64,000 bases of DNA from Streptomyces sp. NBC_00193 (lineage in GTDB: Bacteria > Actinomycetota > Actinomycetes > Streptomycetales > Streptomycetaceae): NCBI RefSeq assembly GCF_026342735.1, contig NZ_JAPEMM010000001.1, positions 6,181,878 to 6,245,877 of the forward strand, read 5' to 3'. Below, in pieces: positions 1 to 8,715 of this stretch; position 1 is the first letter of the stretch; each line of letters starts with the position of its first letter. Both the position numbers and the translations under genes were made by a program. Below the pieces are notes generated by a model that was not told the DNA's origin, made no database searches, and worked only from the letters and a program-made list of their open reading frames with translations.

Positions 1-1
1 C

Positions 2-190
2 GGCGTGCTGTCCACCAACCCCATCGGCGCCTCCGGGATGATCCGCTTCGCGGAAGCGGCCCTCCAGGTGCGCGGTCAGGCCGGGGAGCACCAAGTCCCG
101 GACGCCCGGCGGGCGATGGGGCACGCCTACGGCGGCGGGGCGCAGTTCTTCGCGATGTGGCTGGTGGGAGCGGAGCAGCCGACCTCCTGA
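2..190 (+). CDS. Thiolase-domain protein, C-terminal fragment
   Basis: The frame is open through the left edge, so only about the last 62 residues are present. They contain NPIGASG and, further on, HAYGGGAQFFAMW, which correspond to the two C-terminal thiolase motifs (usually GHPxGxSG and CxGGGxG). In this copy the usual His of the first motif is Asn and the usual Cys of the second is Ala, as in the SCP-x-like or lipid-transfer-associated thiolase-like proteins of actinobacteria rather than in canonical acetyl-CoA acetyltransferases. A role in acyl-CoA or sterol-like side-chain metabolism is inference; the N-terminal nucleophile region lies outside the window. Confidence 0.7.
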   Translation, partial: GVLSTNPIGASGMIRFAEAALQVRGQAGEHQVPDARRAMGHAYGGGAQFFAMWLVGAEQPTS

Positions 191-320
191 GCGGAAACCC
201 GATTCCGGGCGGGGGTGCCGTACAGGCCAAGAGTGACGCACCGTGGCCTGTGCGGCACGGCGTGCGATGGCTAACCTGGCCCCGGGACGACGAACCGGGA
301 GTACCGGGAGGAGCACGCAC

Positions 321-560
321 GTGGCAGAGAGCATGACTTCGAAGGCGCCGGCCGGCTGGGGCAAGCCGGACCTCGATCTGACCGAGGCGGACTGGCAGTC
401 GAGCAGCCGGGGGGCGGGCGACGTCCAGATCGCCTTCGTGGAGGGGTTCATCGCGATGCGCAACGGCGACCGCCCCGGGAGCCCCTCGCTGATCTTCGCG
501 CCGGACGAATGGCGCAAGTTCGTGCTGAACGCGCGGGGCGGGGAGTTCGACCTGACCTAG
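321..560 (+). CDS. DUF397 domain protein
   Basis: A 79-residue soluble protein with the DUF397 pattern: an early tryptophan segment (ADWQSSSRGAGDVQIAF), a central MRNGDRPGSPSLIF and the end EWRKFVLNARGGEFD. GTG at 321 is preferred over the longer open frame because gggagg lies about 9 bases upstream. DUF397 proteins are very numerous in Streptomyces, usually next to an XRE-type regulator, and several such pairs behave like signalling or toxin-antitoxin-like modules. No XRE gene is adjacent here, so this is a stand-alone copy. Biochemical function is unknown. Confidence 0.8.
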   Translation: MAESMTSKAPAGWGKPDLDLTEADWQSSSRGAGDVQIAFVEGFIAMRNGDRPGSPSLIFAPDEWRKFVLNARGGEFDLT

Positions 561-692
561 GGCATGTCGACGGGTACGCGGCGCACCACCGGGCGCGGAG
601 CCGCCGCCCCCGGTGGGCCCCGCAAACCCCTTGCCGGACCCGCAGGGCCTTCGGCATCATGGCCGCCATGACGATCACCCGCCGAAAGGGCG

Positions 693-1163
693 ATGCCGCG
701 TAGACGGCCCGGCGCTCTGCGCGCCGAACGAGGAACGTACGAGGACCGCCGCCCGCCCGCCTGGGCGTGGGAACTCCCTCCCGTGGACCGACTGTCGCCC
801 GATGCCGCCGCCGCCGCGCACTGGGCCCGGCCCGGACGGGGCGCCGAGATCGCGGACCTGCTGAACCGCTACCGGACCTTCCTGAGCCGCCCTGGCAGCA
901 CCCTGCTCCTGGTCCCTTCCGAGTGCCCGTCCTGCCCCGGCTGCGCGCGCGACGACGTCGCCATGGTCCGGGACGAACTGGGAGACCTGTACCGGGAGCT
1001 GCCGCCGGTCGCCCGCACCGCGCTGGGCCGCGTGCTGCGGGGCCTGGACGCGCAGTTCCGGCGCCGTACGCTCCCGCACCCGGCCCCGTCCGCCGGAGGC
1101 TGGGTGGACTGGAGCGGCCGTCCCCGCGCCTGGTGGCGCCGGCGGCTCTACGAGGGCGACTGA
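693..1163 (+). CDS. Conserved hypothetical protein with a CPSCPGC motif
   Basis: 156 residues, Arg-rich at both ends, with no signal peptide or membrane segment. The centre has a helical part (IADLLNRYRTFL) followed by CPSCPGCARDD, three cysteines in CxxCxxC spacing that could bind a metal, and then a helical DELGDLYRELPPVARTALGRVLRGL segment of which the flanks are Leu/Arg rich. The C-terminus is Trp/Arg rich (GWVDWSGRPRAWWRRR). Base AAAGGG lies immediately before the ATG. I do not recognise the family. Codon bias and Trp content favour a real gene over chance. It stands alone between the DUF397 gene and the ACT-domain gene. Confidence 0.6.
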   Translation: MPRRRPGALRAERGTYEDRRPPAWAWELPPVDRLSPDAAAAAHWARPGRGAEIADLLNRYRTFLSRPGSTLLLVPSECPSCPGCARDDVAMVRDELGDLYRELPPVARTALGRVLRGLDAQFRRRTLPHPAPSAGGWVDWSGRPRAWWRRRLYEGD

Positions 1164-1224
1164 CCGGACGACCGGCCAGGGGGGTCGTACCGGCCATAAC
1201 GGGATGACCGGTACGGTGGTGGGC

Positions 1225-1641
1225 ATGAGTGGAGAAAACGACCTGCAGAAGCTGCTGAGCGGCATGCGGCCCGAACTGAACGACGGGCTGTACGTGTTCT
1301 GCACGATCCCCGGAGACACCGACCCGGAGGCCCTGGCCGGGCTCACCCCCGTCGCCTCCGTGCTGGAGCCCGAGGGGCTCACCCTCGTGCTGAGCCAGGA
1401 GGACGCCGATGAGGCCGGACTCCCGTACACGTACACCGCGGGCTGGATCACCCTGCGCGTCCACTCCTCCCTCGACGCCGTCGGCCTCACCGCGGCCTTC
1501 GCCACCGAACTCGCGGCACACGGCCTGAGCTGCAACGTCATCGCCGGCTACCACCACGACCACCTCTTCGTGGACGCAGCCCGGGCCGCCGAGGCCGTCG
1601 CCGTCCTGGAAGCGCTCGCGGACCGCTCCGCACAGGACTGA
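1225..1641 (+). CDS. ACT-domain-like protein
   Basis: About 138 residues from the second ATG. The first half resembles the lead segment of the ACT_7-type proteins (LNDGLYVFCTIPGD, then a VLEPEGLTLVLSQEDAD strand pair), and the second half has the ACT-like SLDAVGLTAAFATELAAHGLSCNVIAGYHHDHLFV, written here only in outline: a helix followed by a beta strand and the His-rich YHHDHLFV turn. Such proteins are usually small ligand-binding or amino-acid-sensing proteins; the ligand is unknown. An in-frame ATG at 1204 would add seven residues, but homologous proteins of this kind start near MSGENDL. Monocistronic. Confidence 0.75.
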   Translation: MSGENDLQKLLSGMRPELNDGLYVFCTIPGDTDPEALAGLTPVASVLEPEGLTLVLSQEDADEAGLPYTYTAGWITLRVHSSLDAVGLTAAFATELAAHGLSCNVIAGYHHDHLFVDAARAAEAVAVLEALADRSAQD

Positions 1642-1778
1642 GCCGCCCGCGCATACCGCCGCGTATACCCCCTCCGGCGGCCCGCCGAAGAAGATCAGCT
1701 TTATTTGCCGCGCCGGGCTTCCCGGGCGCGTGCGCGGGCGTACGCTGAACCCCCGAACAGGCCTGGGGGGTACCAGCC

Positions 1779-4493
1779 ATGACGGAACGCCGGACCCGCA
1801 AACGGCGCACGATGTTCGAACGCGACACGGAGCTCGCCGCCGTCGACGAGGCCCTGGAGCAGCTCACGGATCCGGGCCCCGACGCCGGCGGAGCCCTGCT
1901 GGCCTTCTCCGGACCCGCCGGCCTCGGCAAGACCACGCTCCTCGGCGAAGTACGCCGCCGCGCCCACACCAAGGCCTGCACCGTCCTCGCGGCCCGGGGC
2001 GGCGAACAGGAGCAGAGCCAGCCCTTCCACGTCGCCCGCCAGCTCATCCAGCCCCAGCTGGCCGGCACCTCCGACGCGGAACTGCGCGAGGCCCTCGGCA
2101 GCTGGTACGCCATCGTCGGCCCCGCCCTCGGCCTCTGCGCGGCCGAACAGGGCGCCCCGCCCGACCCCCAGGGCCTGCGCGACGGACTCGACTGGGTCCT
2201 CACCCACCTCGTCGTGCAGCGCGCCCCCGTCGCCCTCGTCCTCGACGACGCCCACTGGGCCGACCCCGAATCCCTCTCCTGGCTCGCCGCCTTCGCCCCG
2301 CGCGCCGAACACCTCCCGCTCCTCCTCGTCGTCGCCTACCGCCCCGACGAACTTCCCGCGCACGCCGAGGCCTTCCGCACGCTGCCCGGCCGCGCGGGAC
2401 ACCGCCCGCTGACCCTCGCTCCGCTCACCGCCCGGGCCGTCTCCGGCCTGGTCCGGGAGGCCGTCGGCGAGCACGCCGACGAGGCGTTCTGTCAGGAGGC
2501 CTGGGCCGTCACCACCGGCAACCCCTTCGAGGCCGTCGAGCTCACCGCGAAGGTCCGGGACAAGGGCCTCGCCCCCGTCGAGGCCAGCGCCCCGCTCCTG
2601 CGCGACCTCGCCGCCGCCCAGCGCGGCAGCGGCCTCGTCGCCCGCCTCCACAGCCTCGGGCCCTCCACCGTCCGCTTCGCCTGGGCCTGCGCCGTCCTCG
2701 GCACCGACATCCCCGGGGAACTCGCCGCCCGCGTCGCCGGACTCGGCACCGAGGAGGCCGTCGACGCCACCGGGAGGCTGCGCGACGCCCGCATCCTGTC
2801 GGCCGCCGCCGAGGAAGCCGCCGCCCAGGAAGCGGCCGAGGCCGGGCTGGAGTTCGTCCACCCCCTCATCGCCACCGCCATATACCGCGCGATCCCCGAC
2901 GCCCTGCGCGTCGCCCTGCACGGAAAGGCCGCCGCGGCCGTCGTCGACGCGGGACTCGGGCCCTCCGCCGCCGCCCGCCACCTGCTGGAGACCCATCCCG
3001 AGAACGACCCCTGGGTGGTGCGCACCCTGCGCGAGGCGGCCGGCGAGAACCTCCGGGCCGGCGCCCCCGAAGCCGCCCGCCGCCAGCTCGCACGGGCCCT
3101 GCGCGAACCCCCGGACTTCGACGAGCGGGCGGCCGTCCTGTACGAACTGGGCTGCGCCTCCCTGCTCACCGAGCCCGCCAACACCGTCAACCACCTGCGC
3201 GCCGCCCTCGCGGAGCCCTTCGAGGACCCGGCGCTGCGCCAGGGCATCGTGATCCGGCTGGCCCAGGTGCTCTCGCACAGCGACCGCCTGGCCGAGGCCT
3301 CGGAATGCCTCGCGCGCGAGATCCCGTACACCCAGGACCTGCGGGGCCGGCTGCGCCTGCAGTCCGAGCAGTTCATGTGGGACGCCTTCAACGCCGCCGA
3401 GCCGGACTCCCCGGCGCGCTCCCGGCGGCTCGCGAAGCTCGCGGACCGGCTGAGCGGGCGGGACCTCACCGAGCGGTACGTCATCGGGCTGCGCGCCTGG
3501 GACGCCTGCCTGCGCGGGGAACCCGTCGACGTGGTCCTGCACCATGCCGGGCGGGTCCTGGAAACCGAGTTCAGCTGGGCGTACGCGGACCGCGGCTTCG
3601 AGGTCCCGGTGCTCGTCGCGATGGTGCACATGTACGCCGACCGGCCGGAGCGCGCGGAGGAACTGTTCGAGGCGGGCACCGCCGAGTTCGAGCGGCAGGG
3701 CTGGCGCGGGGCGCACCTGTCCTTCGCCTACAGCCTGCGCGCCTACATCCGCTACCGCCGCGGGCGGCTGGCCGAGGCGGAGGAGCTGGCGCGGGCGGGG
3801 CTCCGCCTCGCCGAGCGCGTCGGGCGGCGCACGCCCGTGCACTGGTACGCCATCGCGATCCTCGTCACCACCCTGCTGGCGCGGGGCCGGGTGGACGAGG
3901 CCTGGGAGCTGGTCCGCGAGCACGAGTACGGGGAGCCCTTCCCCGCGGCGGTCGTCTTCCCCGACTCCCAGACGGTCTACGCGGAACTGCTGCTGGCCCG
4001 CGGCAAGGCGAAGGCCGCGGCGGCGGAGCTCGAAGCCGTGGACCGGCGGCTGACCCCCAGGGGCATCCAGAACCCCTCCTGGTGCCCGTGGCGGCTGCAC
4101 CTGGCCCGCGCGGTGGCCGCGGAGGATCCGGCCCGGGCGCGGGAGCTGGCCGAGGAGGCGGTACGCCGGGCCCGTGCCTTCGGGGCTGCGTCCGGCATCG
4201 GCCAGGCCCTGCGGGTGGCCGCGGAGGTGGCTGCGCCGCAGGACCGGCCGGCGCTGCTGGAGGAGGCGGTGGAGGTCCTGTCGGCTTCGCCGGCGGCCTA
4301 CGAGCTGGCGCTCGCGCTGGCCGCGCTGGGGGAGGAGCGGGGGGATACGGAGCTCCTGCTCCGGGCGGTGCTGGCGGCCCGGGAGTGCGGGGCGGACGGC
4401 CTGGTGGCCTCCGCCACGACAGCCCTCCTCGGCCTGGGCGGCGCCTTCCCGTGCGGGCCCGTCCCCGCAGCCGCACCGACCACCACCGGCTGA
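1779..4493 (+). CDS. Large STAND/LAL-type ATPase without C-terminal LuxR HTH
   Basis: 904 residues with the layout of LAL (large ATP-binding LuxR) regulators. Walker A GPAGLGKTT is at residues 45-53, Walker B VALVLDDAHW at about 151-160, and a winged-helix-like and helical TPR-type region fills roughly 300-880. LAL proteins normally end in a LuxR helix-turn-helix; here the C-terminus stops after TPR-like helices with a Pro/Ala/Thr tail (GPVPAAAPTTTG) and no recognisable HTH. It is therefore more likely a nucleotide-switch signalling protein than a direct DNA binder, unless the HTH was lost. A run of G bases 10-15 bases upstream serves as ribosome binding site for ATG 1779; ATG 1812 is an alternative. 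Monocistronic, followed by a long inverted repeat. Confidence 0.8.
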   Translation: MTERRTRKRRTMFERDTELAAVDEALEQLTDPGPDAGGALLAFSGPAGLGKTTLLGEVRRRAHTKACTVLAARGGEQEQSQPFHVARQLIQPQLAGTSDAELREALGSWYAIVGPALGLCAAEQGAPPDPQGLRDGLDWVLTHLVVQRAPVALVLDDAHWADPESLSWLAAFAPRAEHLPLLLVVAYRPDELPAHAEAFRTLPGRAGHRPLTLAPLTARAVSGLVREAVGEHADEAFCQEAWAVTTGNPFEAVELTAKVRDKGLAPVEASAPLLRDLAAAQRGSGLVARLHSLGPSTVRFAWACAVLGTDIPGELAARVAGLGTEEAVDATGRLRDARILSAAAEEAAAQEAAEAGLEFVHPLIATAIYRAIPDALRVALHGKAAAAVVDAGLGPSAAARHLLETHPENDPWVVRTLREAAGENLRAGAPEAARRQLARALREPPDFDERAAVLYELGCASLLTEPANTVNHLRAALAEPFEDPALRQGIVIRLAQVLSHSDRLAEASECLAREIPYTQDLRGRLRLQSEQFMWDAFNAAEPDSPARSRRLAKLADRLSGRDLTERYVIGLRAWDACLRGEPVDVVLHHAGRVLETEFSWAYADRGFEVPVLVAMVHMYADRPERAEELFEAGTAEFERQGWRGAHLSFAYSLRAYIRYRRGRLAEAEELARAGLRLAERVGRRTPVHWYAIAILVTTLLARGRVDEAWELVREHEYGEPFPAAVVFPDSQTVYAELLLARGKAKAAAAELEAVDRRLTPRGIQNPSWCPWRLHLARAVAAEDPARARELAEEAVRRARAFGAASGIGQALRVAAEVAAPQDRPALLEEAVEVLSASPAAYELALALAALGEERGDTELLLRAVLAARECGADGLVASATTALLGLGGAFPCGPVPAAAPTTTG

Positions 4494-4558
4494 CCGGTCT
4501 GCACCGGCGGGCTGGGCGCCGCTGGGCGGGTGCGGCCGGGTGGACCCCTGCGGGGCTG

Positions 4559-4743
4559 TCCCCTACCCGCCCTTCCACCGTTCCCCGGGCTCCGCCTGGA
4601 CCCGTACGTGCGCTGCGCGCACGTGCCCTCAAACGCCGGGCGGGCTGGATTTTGCCGCGCAGCGGCAAATCCAGCCTCGCCGGCGTTTGAGGCGCGGGGT
4701 CTGGGGCGGAGCCCCAGGGAACGGTGGAAGGGTGGGTAGGGGA
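4559..4743. repeat. 185-bp nested inverted repeat (imperfect long hairpin)
   Basis: An outer pair of arms of about 45 bases (4559-4603 and 4696-4743) is complementary with only a few mismatches. An inner pair (about 4629-4655 and 4663-4691) is built on tcaaacgccgg...ggctggattt and its complement. The element sits downstream of the ATPase gene and upstream of the small gene at 4829, with no ORF of its own. The inner arms resemble a motif commonly seen between Streptomyces genes, and a similar cgtttgaggcgc piece occurs at 22679-22690. It could act as transcript-end structure or be a non-autonomous mobile repeat. Confidence 0.75.
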
Positions 4744-4828
4744 CTTCGGCCCGCGCAGCGGGAGGACCGGGGGCCCCGGGTCGGGGGTGGAGGGCCGCGG
4801 GACGCGGCAGGGCACGTACCATGGCGGC

Positions 4829-5329
4829 ATGTCCTTCCTCCGCCGCCACCGCGCCGCCACACCCGCCGGCCCGGACTTCGACGTCCTGGCCATGGACCCG
4901 GGGGACTGGCCGGGCAATCTCGGGGCCGGGCTGCTGCCCGCGCCCGACGGCAGCTGCCAGGGTGTCTTCCTCCGCTACGACCTGTTCGGCGGACGCGGCC
5001 CCGCGATGATCATCGGAAACCTCCCCGAGGGTTCCCCCGCACGCGACCTCTCCGAGGGCCAGGTCCCCTTCGAGGTGGCCCAGCTCCTCGACGCCCTCGA
5101 GAACGACGAGGACGTCGAGGTCACCGGTGCCGAGGACTGCCCCGTCATGCAGGGCGACAACCTCCTCATCGTCCGGAAGATCAAGCTTTCCGAGAGCCGG
5201 ATCAGCTGCGTGCAGTTCGACCGCAGCGACAACGTGCTGGTCACCATCGCGAGCTGGGACCGGCCGATCACGGACGACCTCTACGCGCTGCTGAAGCCGC
5301 TCCCGGCCGAGCTCTTCCAGCAGGGCTAG
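4829..5329 (+). CDS. Conserved hypothetical cytosolic protein
   Basis: 166 residues from ATG 4829 (MSFLRRH); the open frame extends upstream into the inverted repeat but that part is low-complexity Gly/Arg and not credible. The body is an acidic alpha/beta domain (DFDVLAMDPGDWPGN, LLDALENDEDVEVTG, LLIVRKIKLSESRISC, VTIASWDRPITDDLYALL) without signal peptide or membrane segment. The general look resembles small streptomycete proteins of unknown function; I cannot name a family. Its stop lies 19 bases from the stop of the convergent flavoprotein gene. Confidence 0.7.
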   Translation: MSFLRRHRAATPAGPDFDVLAMDPGDWPGNLGAGLLPAPDGSCQGVFLRYDLFGGRGPAMIIGNLPEGSPARDLSEGQVPFEVAQLLDALENDEDVEVTGAEDCPVMQGDNLLIVRKIKLSESRISCVQFDRSDNVLVTIASWDRPITDDLYALLKPLPAELFQQG

Positions 5330-5348
5330 TCGCCCGGCGGGACCGGCG

Positions 5349-7145
5349 TCACGCGTCCGCGATGTCGTTGGCGGCCACGTAGCCGAACGTCATCGCGGGA
5401 CCGATCGTCGACCCGGCCCCCGCATAACTGTGCCCCATCACGGCCGCACTCGCGTTGCCCGCGGCCCACAGGCCCCGGATCACCGATCCGTCCGCGCGCA
5501 GCGCGCGGGCCCGTGCGTCCGTGACGATGCCGCCCTTCGTGCCCAGGTCACCCGGCACGATCTTGAAGGCGTAGAACGGCGGCGCCCAGATCGGGGCCAG
5601 ACAGGAGTTCGGCGTCACGCCGGGATCCGTGTAGTAGTGGTCGTACGCGGTGTCGCCCCGGTGGAAGTCGGGGTCGGTGCCGTTCCACGCCTGCGCGTTG
5701 AAGCGGTTGAGGGTGGAGCGCAGGGCGGCCGCGGGCACCCCGATCTGGTTGGCGAGGGCGTCCCAGGTCCACGCCTTCTTCGCCGCGCCCGCCTGGTACC
5801 AGGAATCGGGGAAGACGATCGTCGGCAGGATGTCCTTGAACAGGTACTTGTTGCGGTAGTTCTGATCCACGATCAGCCAGGCCGGGATGTGCGAACCGGT
5901 CGCGCCCCGGTCCTTCTCGTACATCACGTGCACCACATCGCTGTACGGAGCGGCCTCGTTGACGAAGCGGGCACCCTTCGCATTGACCATCAGGCCCCCG
6001 GGCAGGGTCCGTTCGGCGAGGCAGAAGTACGGTTCGTTCGGCAGCGGGATCGAGGGACCCCACCAGGCGTCGTCCATCAACGCCAGCGCCGCACCCGCCC
6101 TTTGGCCCGCCCGGATCCCGTCGCCCGTGTTCTCCTTCGCGCCGACCGACCACTGGGTGCCGACCGGCTGCTGCTGGTACTGGGCCCGCATCTCCGCGTT
6201 GTGCTCGAAGCCGCCCGAGCCGATGACCACGCCCTTGCGGGCCCGCACCACGCCCCGTACGCCCTCCTTCTCCACCACTACGCCCGTGACCGCGCCGCCC
6301 TCCTGGACCAGGTCGACGAGCGGGCTGTTCAGCCACACCGGGACCCCGGCCTGGATCAGACCGGCCCGCAGACCGGCCGCCAGGGCCTGGCCCATGGTCA
6401 GCGGCTTCTGCCCGCACAGCGCGGCCGCCGTACCGCGCGCCAGGCATTCGGTGGACACCGCGAGCCCCTTGGCGCTCACGGCGGCGAGGTTGAGCCACTT
6501 GTAGTCCTGGCTGAACACCACCATTCCGGCCGGCACGGGCATGTACGCCGGGTTCAGGCGGGCCAGTTCGGCGCCGAGTATGTTCCCGTCGATCTGGTCC
6601 GGCTCGATGGAGCGGCCGTTCGGGAGCCCGCCGGGGAGGTTCGGGTAGTAGTCGCTGTAGCCGTCCATGAAGCGGAAGCGCAGCGGGCTGTTGGCCATCA
6701 CGAAGTCCAGCATCCGGGGCCCGTTGGCGAGGAAGGCCGCCTGCCGGTCCGCGGAGGAGCCGTTGCCGACCACCGCCGACAGGTACTGCGCCGCCTTCGC
6801 CGGGGTGTCGGGCACGCCCGCGCCCAGGATCACCGAGTTGTTGGGCAGCCAGATCCCGGCGCCGGACCGGGCGGCCGAGCCGCCGAAGGTCGGGGCCTTC
6901 TCGACCACGAGCACGCTCAGGCCCCGCTTGGCCGCGGTGAGCGCGGCGGTCATTCCGGACGCCCCGGAACCGACCACGACGACGTCGTACTCGCCGATCG
7001 TGGGCTCACCGGCCGCGTGGGCGGCGGCGGTCGGCAGCACGGTGGCGGCCAGCACGCCGGCCCCCGCCCCGGCGATGACCGTCCGGCGGGAGGGATGGGC
7101 ATCGCTTGGTTCGGGACTCGCTGAGGAGGCGGTTCTCGCGGTCAT
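5349..7145 (-). CDS. Tat-exported KstD-like FAD-binding dehydrogenase
   Basis: 598 residues. The N-terminus has a twin-arginine signal (SRRTVIAGAGAGVLAATVL, then AAAHAA before the likely cleavage). The FAD dinucleotide fold follows (VVVVGSGASGMTAALTAAKRG, given here as the GxGxxG core) with a downstream VVEK Glu. The C-terminus ends with GLWAAGNASAAV then SYAGAGSTIGPAMTFG; this Tyr-x-Gly-x-Gly element matches the catalytic Tyr/Gly region of 3-ketosteroid delta1-dehydrogenases. Family membership (FAD_binding_2, KstD/fumarate reductase flavoprotein-like) is strong; a steroid substrate is inference, since many actinobacterial members have unknown substrates. ATG 7145 is chosen because ggag lies 10 bases upstream and the Tat motif then falls near residue 20. 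Confidence 0.85.
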   Translation of the reverse strand: MTARTASSASPEPSDAHPSRRTVIAGAGAGVLAATVLPTAAAHAAGEPTIGEYDVVVVGSGASGMTAALTAAKRGLSVLVVEKAPTFGGSAARSGAGIWLPNNSVILGAGVPDTPAKAAQYLSAVVGNGSSADRQAAFLANGPRMLDFVMANSPLRFRFMDGYSDYYPNLPGGLPNGRSIEPDQIDGNILGAELARLNPAYMPVPAGMVVFSQDYKWLNLAAVSAKGLAVSTECLARGTAAALCGQKPLTMGQALAAGLRAGLIQAGVPVWLNSPLVDLVQEGGAVTGVVVEKEGVRGVVRARKGVVIGSGGFEHNAEMRAQYQQQPVGTQWSVGAKENTGDGIRAGQRAGAALALMDDAWWGPSIPLPNEPYFCLAERTLPGGLMVNAKGARFVNEAAPYSDVVHVMYEKDRGATGSHIPAWLIVDQNYRNKYLFKDILPTIVFPDSWYQAGAAKKAWTWDALANQIGVPAAALRSTLNRFNAQAWNGTDPDFHRGDTAYDHYYTDPGVTPNSCLAPIWAPPFYAFKIVPGDLGTKGGIVTDARARALRADGSVIRGLWAAGNASAAVMGHSYAGAGSTIGPAMTFGYVAANDIADA

Positions 7146-7273
7146 GGGCAGGCTCCAGCGGAGAGGGGGTGAGGGGGTGGTTCCAGCATTCTGATGCTGA
7201 GTCAGAAAAGGTCTTCGGGGGATCATGTGAAGTCAAGGCATACGCGCCGGTTGCGCTCCGGGCCCGGACGCAC

Positions 7274-7318
7274 GAAATCCCGTGCCGCACACACCGGGTG
7301 TGTGCGGCACGGGATTTC
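7274..7318 (-). terminator. Strong 22-bp-stem hairpin terminator
   Basis: Bases 7274-7295 and 7297-7318 are perfectly complementary, giving a stem of about 20 pairs with a tiny loop. It lies 43 bases beyond the stop codon of the leftward APH-fold gene and before the leftward flavoprotein gene, so it most likely ends the former transcript. Confidence 0.8.
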
Positions 7319-7360
7319 ACGGGCGACCGCGCCCAACGCGGCCGGGTCGGTGCGGCAGGG

Positions 7361-8485
7361 TCAGCGCGTGCCCACCGCCGCGCGGACCGCCCTGCGGGCC
7401 ATGCCCGCGTCGTCGTGCAGGCGGCGCAGCAGCAAGCGCTGCTCCTCGCCCGAGGACAGGGAGCCCGCCGGCAGGGCCTGGTTCGGCGTGGCCGCCAGCA
7501 TCGAGCGCTGCACGGCCGTCTCCGACATCCGGATCTCCCGGGTCAGCACCAGCATCAGGTTGACCAGGAAGGCGTCCCGGGCGGCCGGGCCGGCCGCCTG
7601 CGCCAGGCGGCTGATCTGGGCCCGTGCGGCCGGGGCGTCGCCCAGTACCGTCCACAGGGTGGCCAGGTCGTAGCCCGGCCGGTACCAGCCCGCGTGCTCC
7701 CAGTCGAGGAGGACGGGACCCGTCGGGGACAGCAGCAGGTTCGACAGCAGCGCGTCGCCGTGGTTGAACTGCCAGGGGTTGCCCGACATCTTCACGCCGT
7801 GCAGCAGCTTCTGCAGATCGCCGAAGTCACGGTCGGTCAGCAGGCCCAACTGGTAGTCCCGGGCGATCCGCCGGTCGTAGTCCAGCGGCCGCCCGAACAA
7901 CTCGTCGGCGGGCCGCCAGCCGTTCACCTGGCGCACGGCTCCGAGTGCCGCTCGCAGGTCGGCCCGCGGCGGGGCCTCCACCGGATGCCGCTGCAGCGCG
8001 GCCACCCGGCCGGCCATCCGCTCGATGATCAGTACGCAGTTCTCCGGATCGGCGGCGATCAGCCGCGGCACCCGGACCTGCGGGCGGTGCCGGACGAACG
8101 TCCGGTACGTCGCTATTTCGTGCCGGTACCGCTCGCGCCACTCGGGCGAGTGATCCAGTAAAACCTTCGCGACGGCCGTCATCCGTCCGGTGGTTCCCAC
8201 CAGCAGGACCGACCGGCCGCTGCGGCGCAGTACCTGGACCGGCGCGAACTCCGGACAGATGCGCTGCACGGAGGCGAGCGCCGTGCGCAACTGCGCGCCC
8301 TGGGGGCCCGACAGGTCGATTCTCCCGCTCAGCGGCTGCGATCCGGTACCCGGCATCCGCCGTGCCCGTACGACGCCCTGCGCCGAGGCCGCGGGGCGGC
8401 CGGGTTCGAGGTAGGGGCCGCCGCCCGCGGGGAGCGTGCGGTGCGGCCGGACCGGGGCGGACACGGAGGACGTGGCTGCGTACAT
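7361..8485 (-). CDS. Aminoglycoside-phosphotransferase-fold (APH family) kinase-like protein; TTA codon
   Basis: 374 residues. The C-terminal half carries the APH/choline-kinase catalytic motif HGDALLSN (HxDxxxxN) and downstream LLDWEHAG, whose Asp is the metal-binding residue; the N-terminal lobe includes VAKVLLDHSPEW (the ATP-binding Lys strand). The substrate is unknown; members phosphorylate small molecules or aminoglycosides. ATG 8485 has gaaggga about 11 bases upstream; a longer frame to 8551 has no good site. Codon 109 is TTA (top-strand 8159-8161), so translation should require the bldA tRNA. It is transcribed divergently from the NsdA-like regulator at 8716, a pairing that suggests joint developmental control. 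Confidence 0.8.
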   Translation of the reverse strand: MYAATSSVSAPVRPHRTLPAGGGPYLEPGRPAASAQGVVRARRMPGTGSQPLSGRIDLSGPQGAQLRTALASVQRICPEFAPVQVLRRSGRSVLLVGTTGRMTAVAKVLLDHSPEWRERYRHEIATYRTFVRHRPQVRVPRLIAADPENCVLIIERMAGRVAALQRHPVEAPPRADLRAALGAVRQVNGWRPADELFGRPLDYDRRIARDYQLGLLTDRDFGDLQKLLHGVKMSGNPWQFNHGDALLSNLLLSPTGPVLLDWEHAGWYRPGYDLATLWTVLGDAPAARAQISRLAQAAGPAARDAFLVNLMLVLTREIRMSETAVQRSMLAATPNQALPAGSLSSGEEQRLLLRRLHDDAGMARRAVRAAVGTR

Positions 8486-8715
8486 GGCGTTACGGATCCC
8501 TTCGTGCGCCGACGAGTTGCATACGCCGCCCCGCCGGATCCCGTGCATCACCCTGGGGAGTTCCGCCGGTGACCGGGTCGGGGAGGCGCATTCCTACCTG
8601 ACACCCGGGCGTGGGTGGCGGACCACATTGCGTGCCCTGGCGAACCCTGGCGAATAGTCGCTCGGCACCTGACACGGGGTTACTGTCAACTCAGCCGAGA
8701 ACCTGGGGGCTTGAC

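Noticed and set aside
321..560. Toxin-antitoxin pair around the DUF397 protein
   Set aside because: No XRE or toxin gene is adjacent, so only a stand-alone DUF397 protein is claimed.
1701..4100. Very long open frame (about 800 codons) on the minus strand opposite the ATPase gene
   Set aside because: Gly/Val/Glu/Arg-rich translation with no domain; it is the GC-rich shadow of the plus-strand ATPase, which has Walker motifs.
7274..7318. Attachment site or phage operator
   Set aside because: Position just after a stop codon and the tiny loop fit a transcription terminator better; no integrase nearby.
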